Shown here: in pieces, positions 1 through 8,811 of the stretch | How the letters are laid out: each line of letters begins with the position of its first letter | Position numbering within the stretch: the stretch's first letter is position 1 | Source: Campylobacter concisus | Lineage (GTDB): Bacteria; Campylobacterota; Campylobacteria; Campylobacterales; Campylobacteraceae | Reading direction: 5' to 3' | Assembly (NCBI RefSeq): GCF_003048575.1 | Contig: NZ_PIRZ01000008.1 | Span: forward strand, 23,151 to 87,150 | DNA length: 64,000 nucleotides | Program-made: the position numbers and the translations under genes | The notes under the pieces: model-generated | Told to the model about the DNA's origin: nothing | Databases searched by the model: none | Seen by the model: the letters and a program-made list of their open reading frames with translations, nothing else

Positions 1-33
1 GGAGTATCCCAAGACGATGAGCATTCATTAAAT

Positions 34-711
34 TTATCTATCTTTATGAAGCTGTGCATCTTTGCCGTAATACGGCGAATATGGTCCATAAAGTATGCAG
101 TTATGGCAATTTCTTGAAAACAAATAAGCATCTGCCATCACTGCTAGATCGTATGATCTATCTGAGATGGTATTTGCCACCTGTGAGATGACAGCTGAGA
201 CTAACATACCAAGTAGGCTACTTTGACCGCTGCTGCTATCTTCTGCTGTCATAGCACTGCCCTGCCAAAGAGTAGCGCCGCTTTTTATATCGATAAGCTT
301 TGCTTCAAGGACAACCTTTGTTGAGCTTGAGATGACCGCATAGCTCGTACCATAATCTTTTATGTTTATGTAAAGCACACTATCAGCATGGAAAATTTTA
401 TCAAGCTTATTTAGTGGTACGGCTGCGATCTCGCTTGGCTCGGTTATGCCATTTAGCTTAAAAGTATCATTTACAAGAGTCACTGGAAATACATAGTATC
501 CTGCTTCACTTAGTGGTGCGACTGCATTTGCCAAAACAGCAGCTGGACCTGAAATTTCTGTGCTATCGTTTGTTGGCATAAGTACCAAGATAGAGTGAGG
601 TCTTTTTTGTAAAAATTCTGAGTAGTCGTATGGCTCAGGCTCTTTTATAGAGCAGCCCGTAAAAAATACTGCTAAAAATGCAAAGGCTATAAATTTAAGG
701 CTATTTTTCAT
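34..711 (-). CDS. GNA1162-family (DUF799) outer-membrane lipoprotein
   Basis: The 225-residue protein starts with a type II signal peptide whose lipobox FTGC gives lipidated Cys20. The rest reads as a soluble periplasmic domain of the DUF799/GNA1162 type, with the segment SILVLMPTNDSTEISGPAAV near residue 40 and a late Cys pair in SRNCHNC. It is the last gene of a three-lipoprotein operon (CsgG-like, DUF4810-like, this one), and its start overlaps the end of the preceding gene. In other bacteria these three families occur together and are thought to form an envelope complex. The exact function is unknown, so the family name is the safest label. Confidence 0.8.
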   Translation of the reverse strand: MKNSLKFIAFAFLAVFFTGCSIKEPEPYDYSEFLQKRPHSILVLMPTNDSTEISGPAAVLANAVAPLSEAGYYVFPVTLVNDTFKLNGITEPSEIAAVPLNKLDKIFHADSVLYINIKDYGTSYAVISSSTKVVLEAKLIDIKSGATLWQGSAMTAEDSSSGQSSLLGMLVSAVISQVANTISDRSYDLAVMADAYLFSRNCHNCILYGPYSPYYGKDAQLHKDR

Positions 712-1105
712 TATTTGCCCCCTCTTTTTGCTCTACTTTTTTCGGAGTTAAATTTTTAGAGCCTTTGATGAAATTTATATACTCCCTTGACTCTGGGAAA
801 TTCTCTACTTCTTTGTCAAAATTTGCATTTGCAGCGCCTAAATTTCCGTTATTTAAGTATAAAAGTCCAAGGTGTGCATATACGCCAGGAGCGATCTTAT
901 AGCCCTTTTGTATTGATATCTGCACCAAATTTTCTAAGCGTGAAATTTGCTCGTTTGTATCGCCCTCTTCATTTAGATAACCATATAGCGAGCTACTATA
1001 TGATCCATCCCAATAATAAAGTGATCTTGGGCCGTTTGAATGGCCGCAACCCGCTAAAAATATGGCAAAAAGCGCAAAGCTGGCAAGCCTTATTTTACTT
1101 GCCAT
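701..1105 (-). CDS. DUF4810-family lipoprotein
   Basis: This is a small lipoprotein of 134 residues with lipobox LAGC, so Cys20 is lipidated. After the signal it has the motif SLYYWDGSYSSSLYGYL, typical of DUF4810. A short helical stretch around residues 75-115 (AHLGLLYLNNGNLGAANANF) resembles a single TPR-like hairpin. It overlaps the CsgG-like gene upstream and the GNA1162-like gene downstream, so the three are translationally coupled. No enzymatic role is suggested; a structural or accessory part of a lipoprotein complex is likely. Confidence 0.8.
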   Translation of the reverse strand: MASKIRLASFALFAIFLAGCGHSNGPRSLYYWDGSYSSSLYGYLNEEGDTNEQISRLENLVQISIQKGYKIAPGVYAHLGLLYLNNGNLGAANANFDKEVENFPESREYINFIKGSKNLTPKKVEQKEGANNEK

Positions 1106-1758
1106 GCTCCACTTTCTATGCCATTTACTAGATTATTTACCGCTTCAATAATAGCTAGACTTAAAACCTTGCCATTTAGCGTAGAGTCGTATCCTGCTGT
1201 GCCGCCAAAACCGATGATCTCTCTGTTTGAAAGGGTGTATTCGCCAGCTCCGCTAACCGAATAGACAACCTCAGCTGTTTTGGTATCAACGATATTTAAA
1301 TTTACCTTTGAATAGGCAGTTTGTTGCTTGCCTTTGCCAAGTATGCCAAATAGCTGATGATCGCCCGTAGTTTTTCGCCCAAACTCGGTCACGTCACCAG
1401 TTATCACGTATCTTGCACCTTTTAGATTTTGAGCGGTTTTACTTAGCTCGCTCTCTTGTTTGATCACTTTCATATTTGATCTATCAAGCACCAAAAATCT
1501 ACCGCTTTGCTGTAAATTTGTGATCAAAATGCTTTGAGCTTGGTTACCAAGCCTATCCTCGCCATCAGCAAATACACCATTTTGGTAAGCTGATTGATTA
1601 TTAAATCGACCTATCGAAACTGAAATTTTTTGACCATTGTAAACTGTGCCGTAGCTTGCTACTTTTGGAGTCTCAACAACCCTTGAACTCTCACTCGCAC
1701 ATCCAGCAAAAAGAGCTGCTGTAAGCAAAACTGCACCAAATTTAAATACATTTTTCAT
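1090..1758 (-). CDS. CsgG/HfaB-family lipoprotein
   Basis: The 222-residue lipoprotein has lipobox FAGC with Cys20 lipidated. The mature part has the CsgG-family core: SIGRFNNQSAY near residue 50, LVLDRSNMKVIKQE near 105, and ARYVITGDVTEFG near 130, followed by a long beta-rich segment. CsgG forms an outer-membrane secretion pore for curli subunits, and HfaB anchors holdfast in Caulobacter. No curli or holdfast genes lie nearby; the partners are the DUF4810 and GNA1162-like lipoproteins encoded in overlapping frames downstream. A Shine-Dalgarno AAGGAT precedes the ATG. The gene is first in its operon. Confidence 0.85.
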   Translation of the reverse strand: MKNVFKFGAVLLTAALFAGCASESSRVVETPKVASYGTVYNGQKISVSIGRFNNQSAYQNGVFADGEDRLGNQAQSILITNLQQSGRFLVLDRSNMKVIKQESELSKTAQNLKGARYVITGDVTEFGRKTTGDHQLFGILGKGKQQTAYSKVNLNIVDTKTAEVVYSVSGAGEYTLSNREIIGFGGTAGYDSTLNGKVLSLAIIEAVNNLVNGIESGAWQVK

Positions 1759-1805
1759 TTTTTATCCTTTGCGACAAAATCGCTTGTATATTACTAAATT
1801 TCTTT

Positions 1806-3173
1806 TTAAATAGCTTTAAATTTCATCCATGCGCCCTTTAGGTATCTAATCGTAAAAAGCACCGCCTTTGCAGCCCAGTCAGCAAACATTGCAAACCAAG
1901 TACCTATCATGCCAAGATCAAATGTGAGCGCAAAGACATAGGCCAAGATGACTCTACAAGCAAACATACAAATTAAATTTACAATCATCGGATATTTAGC
2001 ATCCCCAGCAGCACGAAAAACAGTCGGATACGTATAGGCAAGTGGCCAAATAAGGCACATAGCGATACCGTGATACCAGACGATCTGTCTTGTTAAATTT
2101 ATAGCTTCTTCCGAGAGATTATAAACCCTAAGCAGTGGCTCAAGTAAAAGCAAAATTACTGTTGTGCTAAAAAGCTGGACAATATAGATGCTTATCATCG
2201 ACTTTCTTACGTAAAATTTAGCCTGAGCAAAGTCGTTTGCGCCAACGCACCTTGAGATGACTACACTAAGTCCTGTGCCTATCGCCATGCCAGGGAGCAC
2301 TTGAAACATCACGATCGTCCCTCCCACGGCATTTGCAGCGATACTTGCCGTACCAAAGAGTGAAACAAGGCTTAAAACGATGATGCGACCCACGTAAAAC
2401 ATCGAATTTTCAAAACCATAAGGCACTCCGATATTTAAAATTTTTTTGATGATCTCGTAGTCAAATTTATAGACAAAGCTCTTTCTTATGTGAAGCTTTA
2501 GCCTTATATCAAGAAGCAAATAGACTATAACAAAGCAAGCAAGCATCTTGGCTATAAGTGTGCTAATGGCGATACCTAAAATACCAGTATGAAATGTATA
2601 AATACTAATGGCAGTTAGAAGTACATTTAATAAATTTGCAGCCGCCATAATATACATAGGTAGCTTTGCGTTTGACATCGTGCGAAAGATCGCCGCAGCT
2701 GCTGCATAGACAGCCAAAAATGGTGCAGAAATGGCAGAGAAAACAAGATAGTGACTAGCATCATGCCTTACTTGCTCACCAATATCGCCAAAGACATAAT
2801 CTAGGATAATATCTTTTAAAACTATGATGACCGCTGCGATAAAAAGGGCAAAGATAAAACTAAACCAAACGAGCTGATTTGCTGTGATTTTGGCGTTGCC
2901 ACTTTGTTTATTGCCTAGATACTGGCTAGCAACCACCGAGCCACCAGTAGCGATAGCTGTAAAAATGCTAATAAATAGTGCCATGACAAATTCCACAAGA
3001 CTAATCGCACTTACAGCGCTTTCACTAACACTTGCTGCCATTAGCGAGTTTGCAAGCCCTAGACTATACTCTAAAAACTGCTCAACTGCAATAGGGAAAA
3101 AGAGCTTTGTAAGATCGGCATTTGAGAAAAATTTTGTATTTTGATCTTTGATTTTGTTTACCATGCTTCCCAT
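1806..3173 (-). CDS. MATE family multidrug/metabolite exporter
   Basis: The 455-residue protein has about twelve hydrophobic segments arranged as two homologous halves, the usual size and pattern of MATE (multi antimicrobial extrusion) antiporters. Visible family features are the N-terminal LFFPIAVEQFLEYSLGLANS and QLVWFSFIF segments, and the paired ATGGSVVASQYLGNKQSG and GTGLSVVISRCVGANDFAQA stretches at matching positions of the halves. It would sit in the inner membrane and export a substrate in exchange for Na+ or H+. The substrate cannot be told from sequence. A second Met at codon 4 is an alternative start. It appears to be its own transcription unit. Confidence 0.88.
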   Translation of the reverse strand: MGSMVNKIKDQNTKFFSNADLTKLFFPIAVEQFLEYSLGLANSLMAASVSESAVSAISLVEFVMALFISIFTAIATGGSVVASQYLGNKQSGNAKITANQLVWFSFIFALFIAAVIIVLKDIILDYVFGDIGEQVRHDASHYLVFSAISAPFLAVYAAAAAIFRTMSNAKLPMYIMAAANLLNVLLTAISIYTFHTGILGIAISTLIAKMLACFVIVYLLLDIRLKLHIRKSFVYKFDYEIIKKILNIGVPYGFENSMFYVGRIIVLSLVSLFGTASIAANAVGGTIVMFQVLPGMAIGTGLSVVISRCVGANDFAQAKFYVRKSMISIYIVQLFSTTVILLLLEPLLRVYNLSEEAINLTRQIVWYHGIAMCLIWPLAYTYPTVFRAAGDAKYPMIVNLICMFACRVILAYVFALTFDLGMIGTWFAMFADWAAKAVLFTIRYLKGAWMKFKAI

Positions 3174-3241
3174 AAGATAAACTTAAAAAATTTTAATATT
3201 TAAGCCAAGATCTGCTTTTTGCAAATCCTGACTTAAAAATT

Positions 3242-4573
3242 TTAGTGTCTTGAAAGATAATTTGTATCGTAGTTATTGCTTAAAAAGTCTTTATTTTCCA
3301 TCATGGCGATGTGAAAATCTTTTGTTGTTTTTATGCCATTTATTATGAGCTGATCAAGAGCTACTTTCATCTTATGGATCGCCCTATTTCTATCAGTATC
3401 CCAAACCACGAGTTTACCGATCATGCTATCGTAATATGGCGGTATCGAATAATCTTGATAGATATGACTATCCATTCTTACATTGCGGCCACCTGGGCAG
3501 ACATATTTTGTGATCTTGCCAGGACACGGTGTAAATGTATTTGGATCTTCAGCTGTTATCCTGCACTCGATCGCATGACCTTTTAGCTCAATGCTCTCTT
3601 GTGATGGTAGCGCCTCGCCTTCAGCCACTTTTATCATAAGCTCGATGATATCAAGTCCGCTTACCATTTCGCTCACTGTGTGCTCAACCTGAAGTCTTGT
3701 ATTCATCTCAATGAAATAAAAGTCTAAATTTTTATCAACCAAAAACTCAAAAGTACCAGCTCCCTCGTAGCCGATCGCTTTTGCCGCTTTTATGGCTGTT
3801 TCGTGAAGTCTCTCTCTTGTCTTTTCATCAAGCAAAATAGCTGGGCTTTCTTCGATCAACTTTTGGTGGCGACGCTGCATAGAGCAGTCACGCTCGCCGA
3901 TGTGAAGTACATTGCCATGGCTATCGCCAATTACTTGAACTTCGATATGACGTGGATTTAGGATATATTTTTCCATATACATTGTGCCATCACCAAATGC
4001 GCTCATAGCTTCGCTTTCAGCTGACCAAAATGCCTTTTCTAAATCCTCTTCACGTTCAACTACACGCATACCGCGTCCACCGCCACCTGCTGCAGCTTTT
4101 AATATAACTGGATAGCCTATCTTTTTAGCTAGCTCTTTTGCTGCTTTTGTATCAGCCACAGCGCCGTCTGAGCCAGGTATGACTGGCACGCCAGCTCTTT
4201 GCATGACCTGTTTTGCCTTACTTTTATCGCTCATCAAAGCCATCGCAGCGACACTTGGTCCTATAAATTTGATCTTGTGATGTGAGCAAATTTCAACAAA
4301 ATTTTGATTTTCACTTAAAAAGCCATATCCAGGAAAGATAGCATCTGCTTCGCTGATCTCAGCCGCACTTATAATAGCTGGGATGTTTAGATAGCTGTCG
4401 CTTGAACGCTCTTTACCGATGCAAATGGCTACGTCAGCATATTTTACGTAAAGTGCGTCTTTATCAGCGGTTGAATAGACTACAACGGCTTCTTTACCCA
4501 TCTCCTTTATCGTTCGCAAAGCACGAAGAGCGATTTCGCCTCGGTTTGCGATTAAAATTCTTTTTAATTCCAT
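3242..4573 (-). CDS. accC: Acetyl-CoA carboxylase, biotin carboxylase subunit
   Basis: AccC performs the ATP- and bicarbonate-dependent carboxylation of the biotin on AccB, the first half-reaction of malonyl-CoA formation for fatty acid synthesis. The 443-residue length is normal. The protein shows the pre-ATP-grasp start RILIANRGEIALRALRT, the glycine-rich ATP loop KAAAGGGGRGMRVV near residue 160, HIGERDCSMQRRHQKL, the catalytic segment FIEMNTRLQVEHTVSE near 290, and the C-terminal biotin carboxylase domain. Its ATG shares one base with the accB stop (TAATG), so the two are co-translated. Confidence 0.97.
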   Translation of the reverse strand: MELKRILIANRGEIALRALRTIKEMGKEAVVVYSTADKDALYVKYADVAICIGKERSSDSYLNIPAIISAAEISEADAIFPGYGFLSENQNFVEICSHHKIKFIGPSVAAMALMSDKSKAKQVMQRAGVPVIPGSDGAVADTKAAKELAKKIGYPVILKAAAGGGGRGMRVVEREEDLEKAFWSAESEAMSAFGDGTMYMEKYILNPRHIEVQVIGDSHGNVLHIGERDCSMQRRHQKLIEESPAILLDEKTRERLHETAIKAAKAIGYEGAGTFEFLVDKNLDFYFIEMNTRLQVEHTVSEMVSGLDIIELMIKVAEGEALPSQESIELKGHAIECRITAEDPNTFTPCPGKITKYVCPGGRNVRMDSHIYQDYSIPPYYDSMIGKLVVWDTDRNRAIHKMKVALDQLIINGIKTTKDFHIAMMENKDFLSNNYDTNYLSRH

Positions 4574-5019
4574 TAATTTTTCTCCACGCCAAATAACGGC
4601 AATCCAAACTCAACTGGCTGTCCGTCAGAGACTAGCATCTCAGTGATCTGGCAGTCAAACTCAGCCTCGATCTCGTTCATGATCTTCATAGCCTCGATGA
4701 TACCTACTACATCGCCTTTTCTTACTCTTTGACCTACTTTTACAAATGGAGCAGCACCTGGGCTTGGAGCAGCATAGAAAGTACCTACCATAGGAGATTT
4801 TATGCTATCTTTTGGCGAGTTTGCAGCTGGTTTTACCTCTGAATTAACGACTACATTTACAGGTGCTGGAGCTGGTGCTTGTGCTGCTGGTTTAGCAGGC
4901 GCGCAATAATCTGAAAATTTTTCAAGCTCTACCTCAAAATCACCACTTTTTATTTTGATATGATTCATCTCCATATCATTAAAAAATTCGATAAGCTCTT
5001 TTATATCTTCTTTTTTCAT
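4573..5019 (-). CDS. accB: Acetyl-CoA carboxylase biotin carboxyl carrier protein
   Basis: AccB carries the covalently bound biotin that shuttles carboxyl groups between biotin carboxylase and carboxyltransferase. The biotinyl domain ends the protein with the motif EAMKIMNEIEAE; its lysine near residue 112 is the biotin attachment site. An Ala/Pro-rich linker around residues 40-60 separates it from the N-terminal segment MKKEDIKELIEFFND. The frame stays open 25 codons upstream, but the ATG at 5019 is preceded by AGGAG at proper spacing and gives the family-typical N-terminus, so that start is chosen. It precedes and overlaps accC. The biotin synthase gene lies elsewhere in this window. Confidence 0.95.
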   Translation of the reverse strand: MKKEDIKELIEFFNDMEMNHIKIKSGDFEVELEKFSDYCAPAKPAAQAPAPAPVNVVVNSEVKPAANSPKDSIKSPMVGTFYAAPSPGAAPFVKVGQRVRKGDVVGIIEAMKIMNEIEAEFDCQITEMLVSDGQPVEFGLPLFGVEKN

Positions 5020-5128
5020 AGAAATTTCTCCTAAATTTTTATATAAGCGTCTAATTGTAGCGAAAATTAGATAAAAAATTTTTTTATGAAGCAAAAACGA
5101 GAACTCAAAGCTACTCTTTTTTGCTAAG

Positions 5129-5970
5129 TTATTTTTCAGTAATAATTATCTTAATACCTTTAGTATCAACTAAACTTTCATCGATGATGATCTCATCTAT
5201 CTTTGCTGCTCTTATCACGCCACTTTTTGGATTTTTTATACTTTTTATCGCTCCACTTGTGTTCACATCGACACTTGAATATTCAAACGCAAGACTTGTA
5301 TCCATAAAATACAATCTTTTACGACCAAATTTTCCACGTAACAAAGTGCTTGCAAGCTCTTTATCGTGCAGTTTATAAGCGTCACATTTTTTGAGTTCCA
5401 AGCTAGATATTCGCCTGAGATTAGACAGTTTTGCGCGGTCACGTTTTCGCAGTTCCAAAATGCATCTTTTGAGATGAGTTTTGAGTTTGTGATGCGAAGG
5501 TTTTTGCAGCTATCAAAGCAGTAGTTGCCGTCTAAATTTAGCCCATCAACCTCCAAATTTTCGATATTTGCCCCGAAGTAATCCCCTTTTGCAAAGACGT
5601 TTTTTATCTTCACATCCGAGCATCCCCAAAGTGTCTCGGCAGCATCTGAGAAATTTACATTTTCAAGTGAAATTTGCGAGCTTTTTCTAAAGCTTTTTGG
5701 AGCATTGATGACCAAGTCTTTGAAGCTTAAATTTGTGCTGTACCACATACCAGCCCTTGCTAGAGGCTCTAGATAGCCGCCATTTAGCGTTATGTCATTT
5801 GCATACCAAAGCGGATATTTGTAGGCAAAAACACAATCGTTTAGCTTTAAATTTGAGCTATGTTTTAGCGGTGACTCGCCATCTTCAAAGATACAATTTG
5901 CAAAATTTACACCTTTTACACCAAACATCGCGCGCTCGCCGGTGAAAATTTCTTCTTTTCGTTCTTGCAT
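5129..5970 (-). pseudogene. DUF3737 protein, frameshifted
   Basis: Two overlapping minus-strand frames together encode one DUF3737 protein of about 280 residues. The first runs from the ATG at 5970 (AAGGGG ribosome site upstream) and contains FTGERAMFGVKGVNFANCIF and many short repeats of the kind 'NVTLINCTI', typical of a right-handed beta-helix. It loses register after YVENLVVKDC. The family's C-terminus (FMDTSLAFEYSSVDVN, then a KNPKSG segment) continues in the next frame. One extra T in the short run at 5306-5309 would restore the frame. The function of the family is unknown. The break may be a real mutation or a consensus error. Confidence 0.8.
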
Positions 5971-6063
5971 TTTTGCCCCTTTATTAATTTTTGCTGTTAA
6001 AATTATACTAATTTTCATCTAATTTATTTGCTTTATTAAATTTACTTTAAAGATGCAAAGCGT

Positions 6064-6069
6064 TATAAT
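6064..6069 (+). promoter_or_regulatory. Sigma-70 -10 box of dcd
   Basis: A perfect TATAAT lies 20 bases before the dcd start, followed by the usual Campylobacter-like spacer and an AGGAG ribosome site. The upstream stretch is T-rich rather than carrying a clear -35, as is normal in this group. Confidence 0.65.
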
Positions 6070-6089
6070 CGCCCAAAAAAGGAGAAAGA

Positions 6090-6650
6090 ATGGGTTTAAA
6101 GTCAGACTCTTGGATAAGAAAAATGTCGGTTGAGAAAAATATGATAGTGCCGTTTGCCGAGGAGCAGGTCGGACGCGGCGTGGTTAGCTACGGAGTGTCC
6201 AGCTACGGCTACGATATCCGCGTGGGTGACGAGTTTAAAATTTTCACCAATATCGGCGGTACCGTGGTCGATCCGAAAAATTTCGACGAGAAAAATGTGG
6301 TAGATTTTAAAGGGGGCGTCTGTATCGTCCCGCCAAACTCGTTCGCTCTAGCGCGCACGATCGAGTATTTTAACATGCCAGATAACGTGCTAGCCATCTG
6401 CCTAGGCAAAAGCACATACGCAAGGTGCGGTATCATCGTAAACGTCACGCCTTTTGAGCCCGGATTTAAAGGGCACATCACGATAGAAATTTCAAATACT
6501 ACGCCGCTGCCGGCTAAAATTTACGCGAACGAGGGCATCGCGCAGGTGCTATTTATCGAGGGGGACGAGCCGTGCGAAGTAACTTATGCTGATAAAAATG
6601 GCAAATACCAAGCTCAAGAAGGTATCACACTACCAAGAATTTTGAAGTAG
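6090..6650 (+). CDS. dcd: dCTP deaminase
   Basis: Dcd deaminates dCTP to dUTP, feeding dTMP synthesis. The 186-residue protein has the family motifs [16 protein letters not shown] near residue 38, [14 protein letters not shown] near 82, the catalytic block [20 protein letters not shown] near 110 and the C-terminal lid [19 protein letters not shown]. An AGGAG site precedes the ATG at good spacing. The coding sequence from about 6100 to 6590 is clearly richer in G+C and in GC-ending codons (cgcggcgtg, ccgccaaac, gcgcgcacg) than the neighbours, and then switches back to AT-rich in the last 20 codons, suggesting a mosaic or transferred allele. Confidence 0.95.
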   Translation: MGLKSDSWIRKMSVEKNMIVPFAEEQVGRGVVSYGVSSYGYDIRVGDEFKIFTNIGGTVVDPKNFDEKNVVDFKGGVCIVPPNSFALARTIEYFNMPDNVLAICLGKSTYARCGIIVNVTPFEPGFKGHITIEISNTTPLPAKIYANEGIAQVLFIEGDEPCEVTYADKNGKYQAQEGITLPRILK

Positions 6651-6771
6651 TTTTTATGTCTTTGCCAAGGTCAGATTTATTGTCTGCTTTTTATAGAAAC
6701 TATAAACATTAATGAAAATTTGACGAAATAGAAGCTAGAAAGAGCGGAGCTTTGATAAACAAATTTTAAAT

Positions 6772-6788
6772 TTGGCACAGCTTTTGCT
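6772..6788 (+). promoter_or_regulatory. Sigma-54 (RpoN) promoter of the flagellin glycosylation operon
   Basis: The sequence TTGGCACAGCTTTTGCT matches the sigma-54 consensus TGGCAC-N5-TTGCT, with GG at 6774-6775 and GC at 6786-6787 exactly ten bases apart. Transcription would start near 6798, 40 bases before the maf start, leaving room for the AAGGAT ribosome site. In Campylobacter, RpoN with FlgSR controls hook and basal-body genes, so this ties the sugar operon to the mid-stage flagellar programme. No other promoter is needed to explain expression of the genes up to 17818. Confidence 0.82.
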
Positions 6789-6837
6789 TTAAATTTGGCA
6801 ATTTAATACAGCATACAAACACATTTTAAGGATATTT

Positions 6838-8808
6838 ATGTCTGATAAAAAAACCAAACTAGAGACAAAAGAAAAAAATTTAAGCGGAATTACAAATCCT
6901 ATTTTTGAAAAAAATCTTCAAGCATTATTTCAGCAAGATGAGGTCTTAGCTGCGAGACTTTTTGGAATGAACCTACAAACTAAATACGAAATCGTTCTAG
7001 ACAAAAGTGATCCAATACACATAAATATCATCAATAAAGAATCTAATAAAACAATATATAAAGATCCGGTTGAAGAAGTAAGCAAGATGCTTGCTGATAT
7101 AGAAAAAAAATATAAAAGATATCCAGGACTTTTCTTTTATGGCTTAGGAACTGGTATATTTTATAAAGCTTTAGCAAAAAATAAGACTCATAAAAAAATT
7201 ATTATCATAGAACCAGAACTTGAGATCATACATCTTGTTTTAAATATTATTGATATATCAGATGAGCTTAAAGATGAACAAATTGTTCTTTTTTATTCAG
7301 AATTTGCTACATATGTACAGTTTTACTATCTCGTATCGCATAGTGATTTAGATATATATGCTAAAACTTATAGCTTAATAATCCACTCTAACTATTATGA
7401 TAATTTTGCAGATGACTATATCAAAATAAATAAAGATATAACAAGAGCCTTTTCACAAAATGTCGTATCTCATGGCAATAGTATAGATGACCTACTAATA
7501 GGTACAAAGCAGCATATCGAGAATTTACCTCATATGCTTACTAACTATTGCTACACAAATTTAGTTAAAAAAAGACACAGTCTTATGGATACAGCGATCA
7601 TTGTCTCGACTGGACCAAGCCTAGACAAACAACTAGAAACGCTTAAAAAATTTGCACCTTATGTAAGCATTATAAGCGTCGATGCATCCTATCCGATACT
7701 TGCAAGAAATGGAATAAAACCTGACTATGTAACATCAATTGAACGGATGATACCTACTTCTACTTTTTTTGAAAAAAAACACCCTGGATTTGATGATGAT
7801 ATAAATTTTATTGTAGCTTCAGTGACACACAGCCAAACTGTAAAAAATATATTACCTAGACGTTTAGTGCTTACGATGAGGCCTCAACAAGAAGAAAAAA
7901 TGTTTAGACTCAACAAATATGGATATCTTGGCGTCGGACACAGTTGTGCAAATATGGCCTACCAGTTAGCATATGTGCTAGGGCATAAAAATATTGTTTT
8001 TATAGGTCAAGATCTTGCTTTTGGTAAAGATGGTGCAAGTCATGCCAAAGGTCACACTATCGCTCAGCCGGACGAAAACTTATACACCACTGCATATGGT
8101 GGCGAAGGAGAAGTAAGAACAACTTATGTATGGATGCTATTTAAAAATCAATTTGAAAATGATATCGAGCAAGCTAAATTAGAAGATATAAAATCATATA
8201 ACTGCACTGAAGGTGGAGCTAGAATAAATGGTGCCATAGAGAAACCTTTTTTAGAAGTTATGAATGAGCTTTGCAAAGGTAAAAAAGTTAAAAATTTACC
8301 AAATATCAAAAAAGATAGCGATAAAGTAGCTAACAAAAATTTGTTAAAAGCCTATGAAGTAATACAAAACAAAATAAGAGTTCAAACACAAGCTAAAGAA
8401 AAAATAGAAAAAGTATTTTTAGAACTAACTCCAAAAATTGATAATTTTATGCTTTTAAGAGATAAGAATGAAATAAATACAAAGCATTTTAAACAGCTTG
8501 TAGGGATATCAAACAAGATAGATAAGCTTAAAAATTGTATATCTCATAAAAAGTATATGAGATATATAGAAAATATTTTTGCTATCTCGACTTATTATCA
8601 AGAACTAGAGCTTGCTAAAGTATCAGTAGCACCAAGTGATACAGACGAAGAAAAAACTAATAAATTAGTTGAGTGGATAGAATTTCATAAATACTGGCTA
8701 TTTTCAGCAGCTGGCGGTATAAATGCGGATATAGAAACAACAAAAGAAGCCTCAAAACCTCTTATAAAAGAGCTTAAAAAACGTGGCATCTTTCCAAAAA
8801 AAGACTAA
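6838..8808 (+). CDS. Maf-type flagellin glycosyltransferase (DUF115)
   Basis: This 656-residue protein belongs to the motility associated factor family, which transfers nonulosonic acids such as pseudaminic or legionaminic acid to serine and threonine of flagellin in the cytoplasm. The central domain shows IIVSTGPSLDKQLETLKKFA near residue 255, ARNGIKPDYVTSIER near 285 and GVGHSCANMAYQLAYVLG followed by IVFIGQDLAFGKDGASHAKG around 365-405. Its position just behind a sigma-54 promoter and ahead of legionaminic acid genes makes CMP-legionaminic acid the likely donor. It is more AT-rich than the genes that follow. It starts at an ATG with AAGGA upstream. Confidence 0.9.
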   Translation: MSDKKTKLETKEKNLSGITNPIFEKNLQALFQQDEVLAARLFGMNLQTKYEIVLDKSDPIHINIINKESNKTIYKDPVEEVSKMLADIEKKYKRYPGLFFYGLGTGIFYKALAKNKTHKKIIIIEPELEIIHLVLNIIDISDELKDEQIVLFYSEFATYVQFYYLVSHSDLDIYAKTYSLIIHSNYYDNFADDYIKINKDITRAFSQNVVSHGNSIDDLLIGTKQHIENLPHMLTNYCYTNLVKKRHSLMDTAIIVSTGPSLDKQLETLKKFAPYVSIISVDASYPILARNGIKPDYVTSIERMIPTSTFFEKKHPGFDDDINFIVASVTHSQTVKNILPRRLVLTMRPQQEEKMFRLNKYGYLGVGHSCANMAYQLAYVLGHKNIVFIGQDLAFGKDGASHAKGHTIAQPDENLYTTAYGGEGEVRTTYVWMLFKNQFENDIEQAKLEDIKSYNCTEGGARINGAIEKPFLEVMNELCKGKKVKNLPNIKKDSDKVANKNLLKAYEVIQNKIRVQTQAKEKIEKVFLELTPKIDNFMLLRDKNEINTKHFKQLVGISNKIDKLKNCISHKKYMRYIENIFAISTYYQELELAKVSVAPSDTDEEKTNKLVEWIEFHKYWLFSAAGGINADIETTKEASKPLIKELKKRGIFPKKD

Positions 8809-8811
8809 AGC

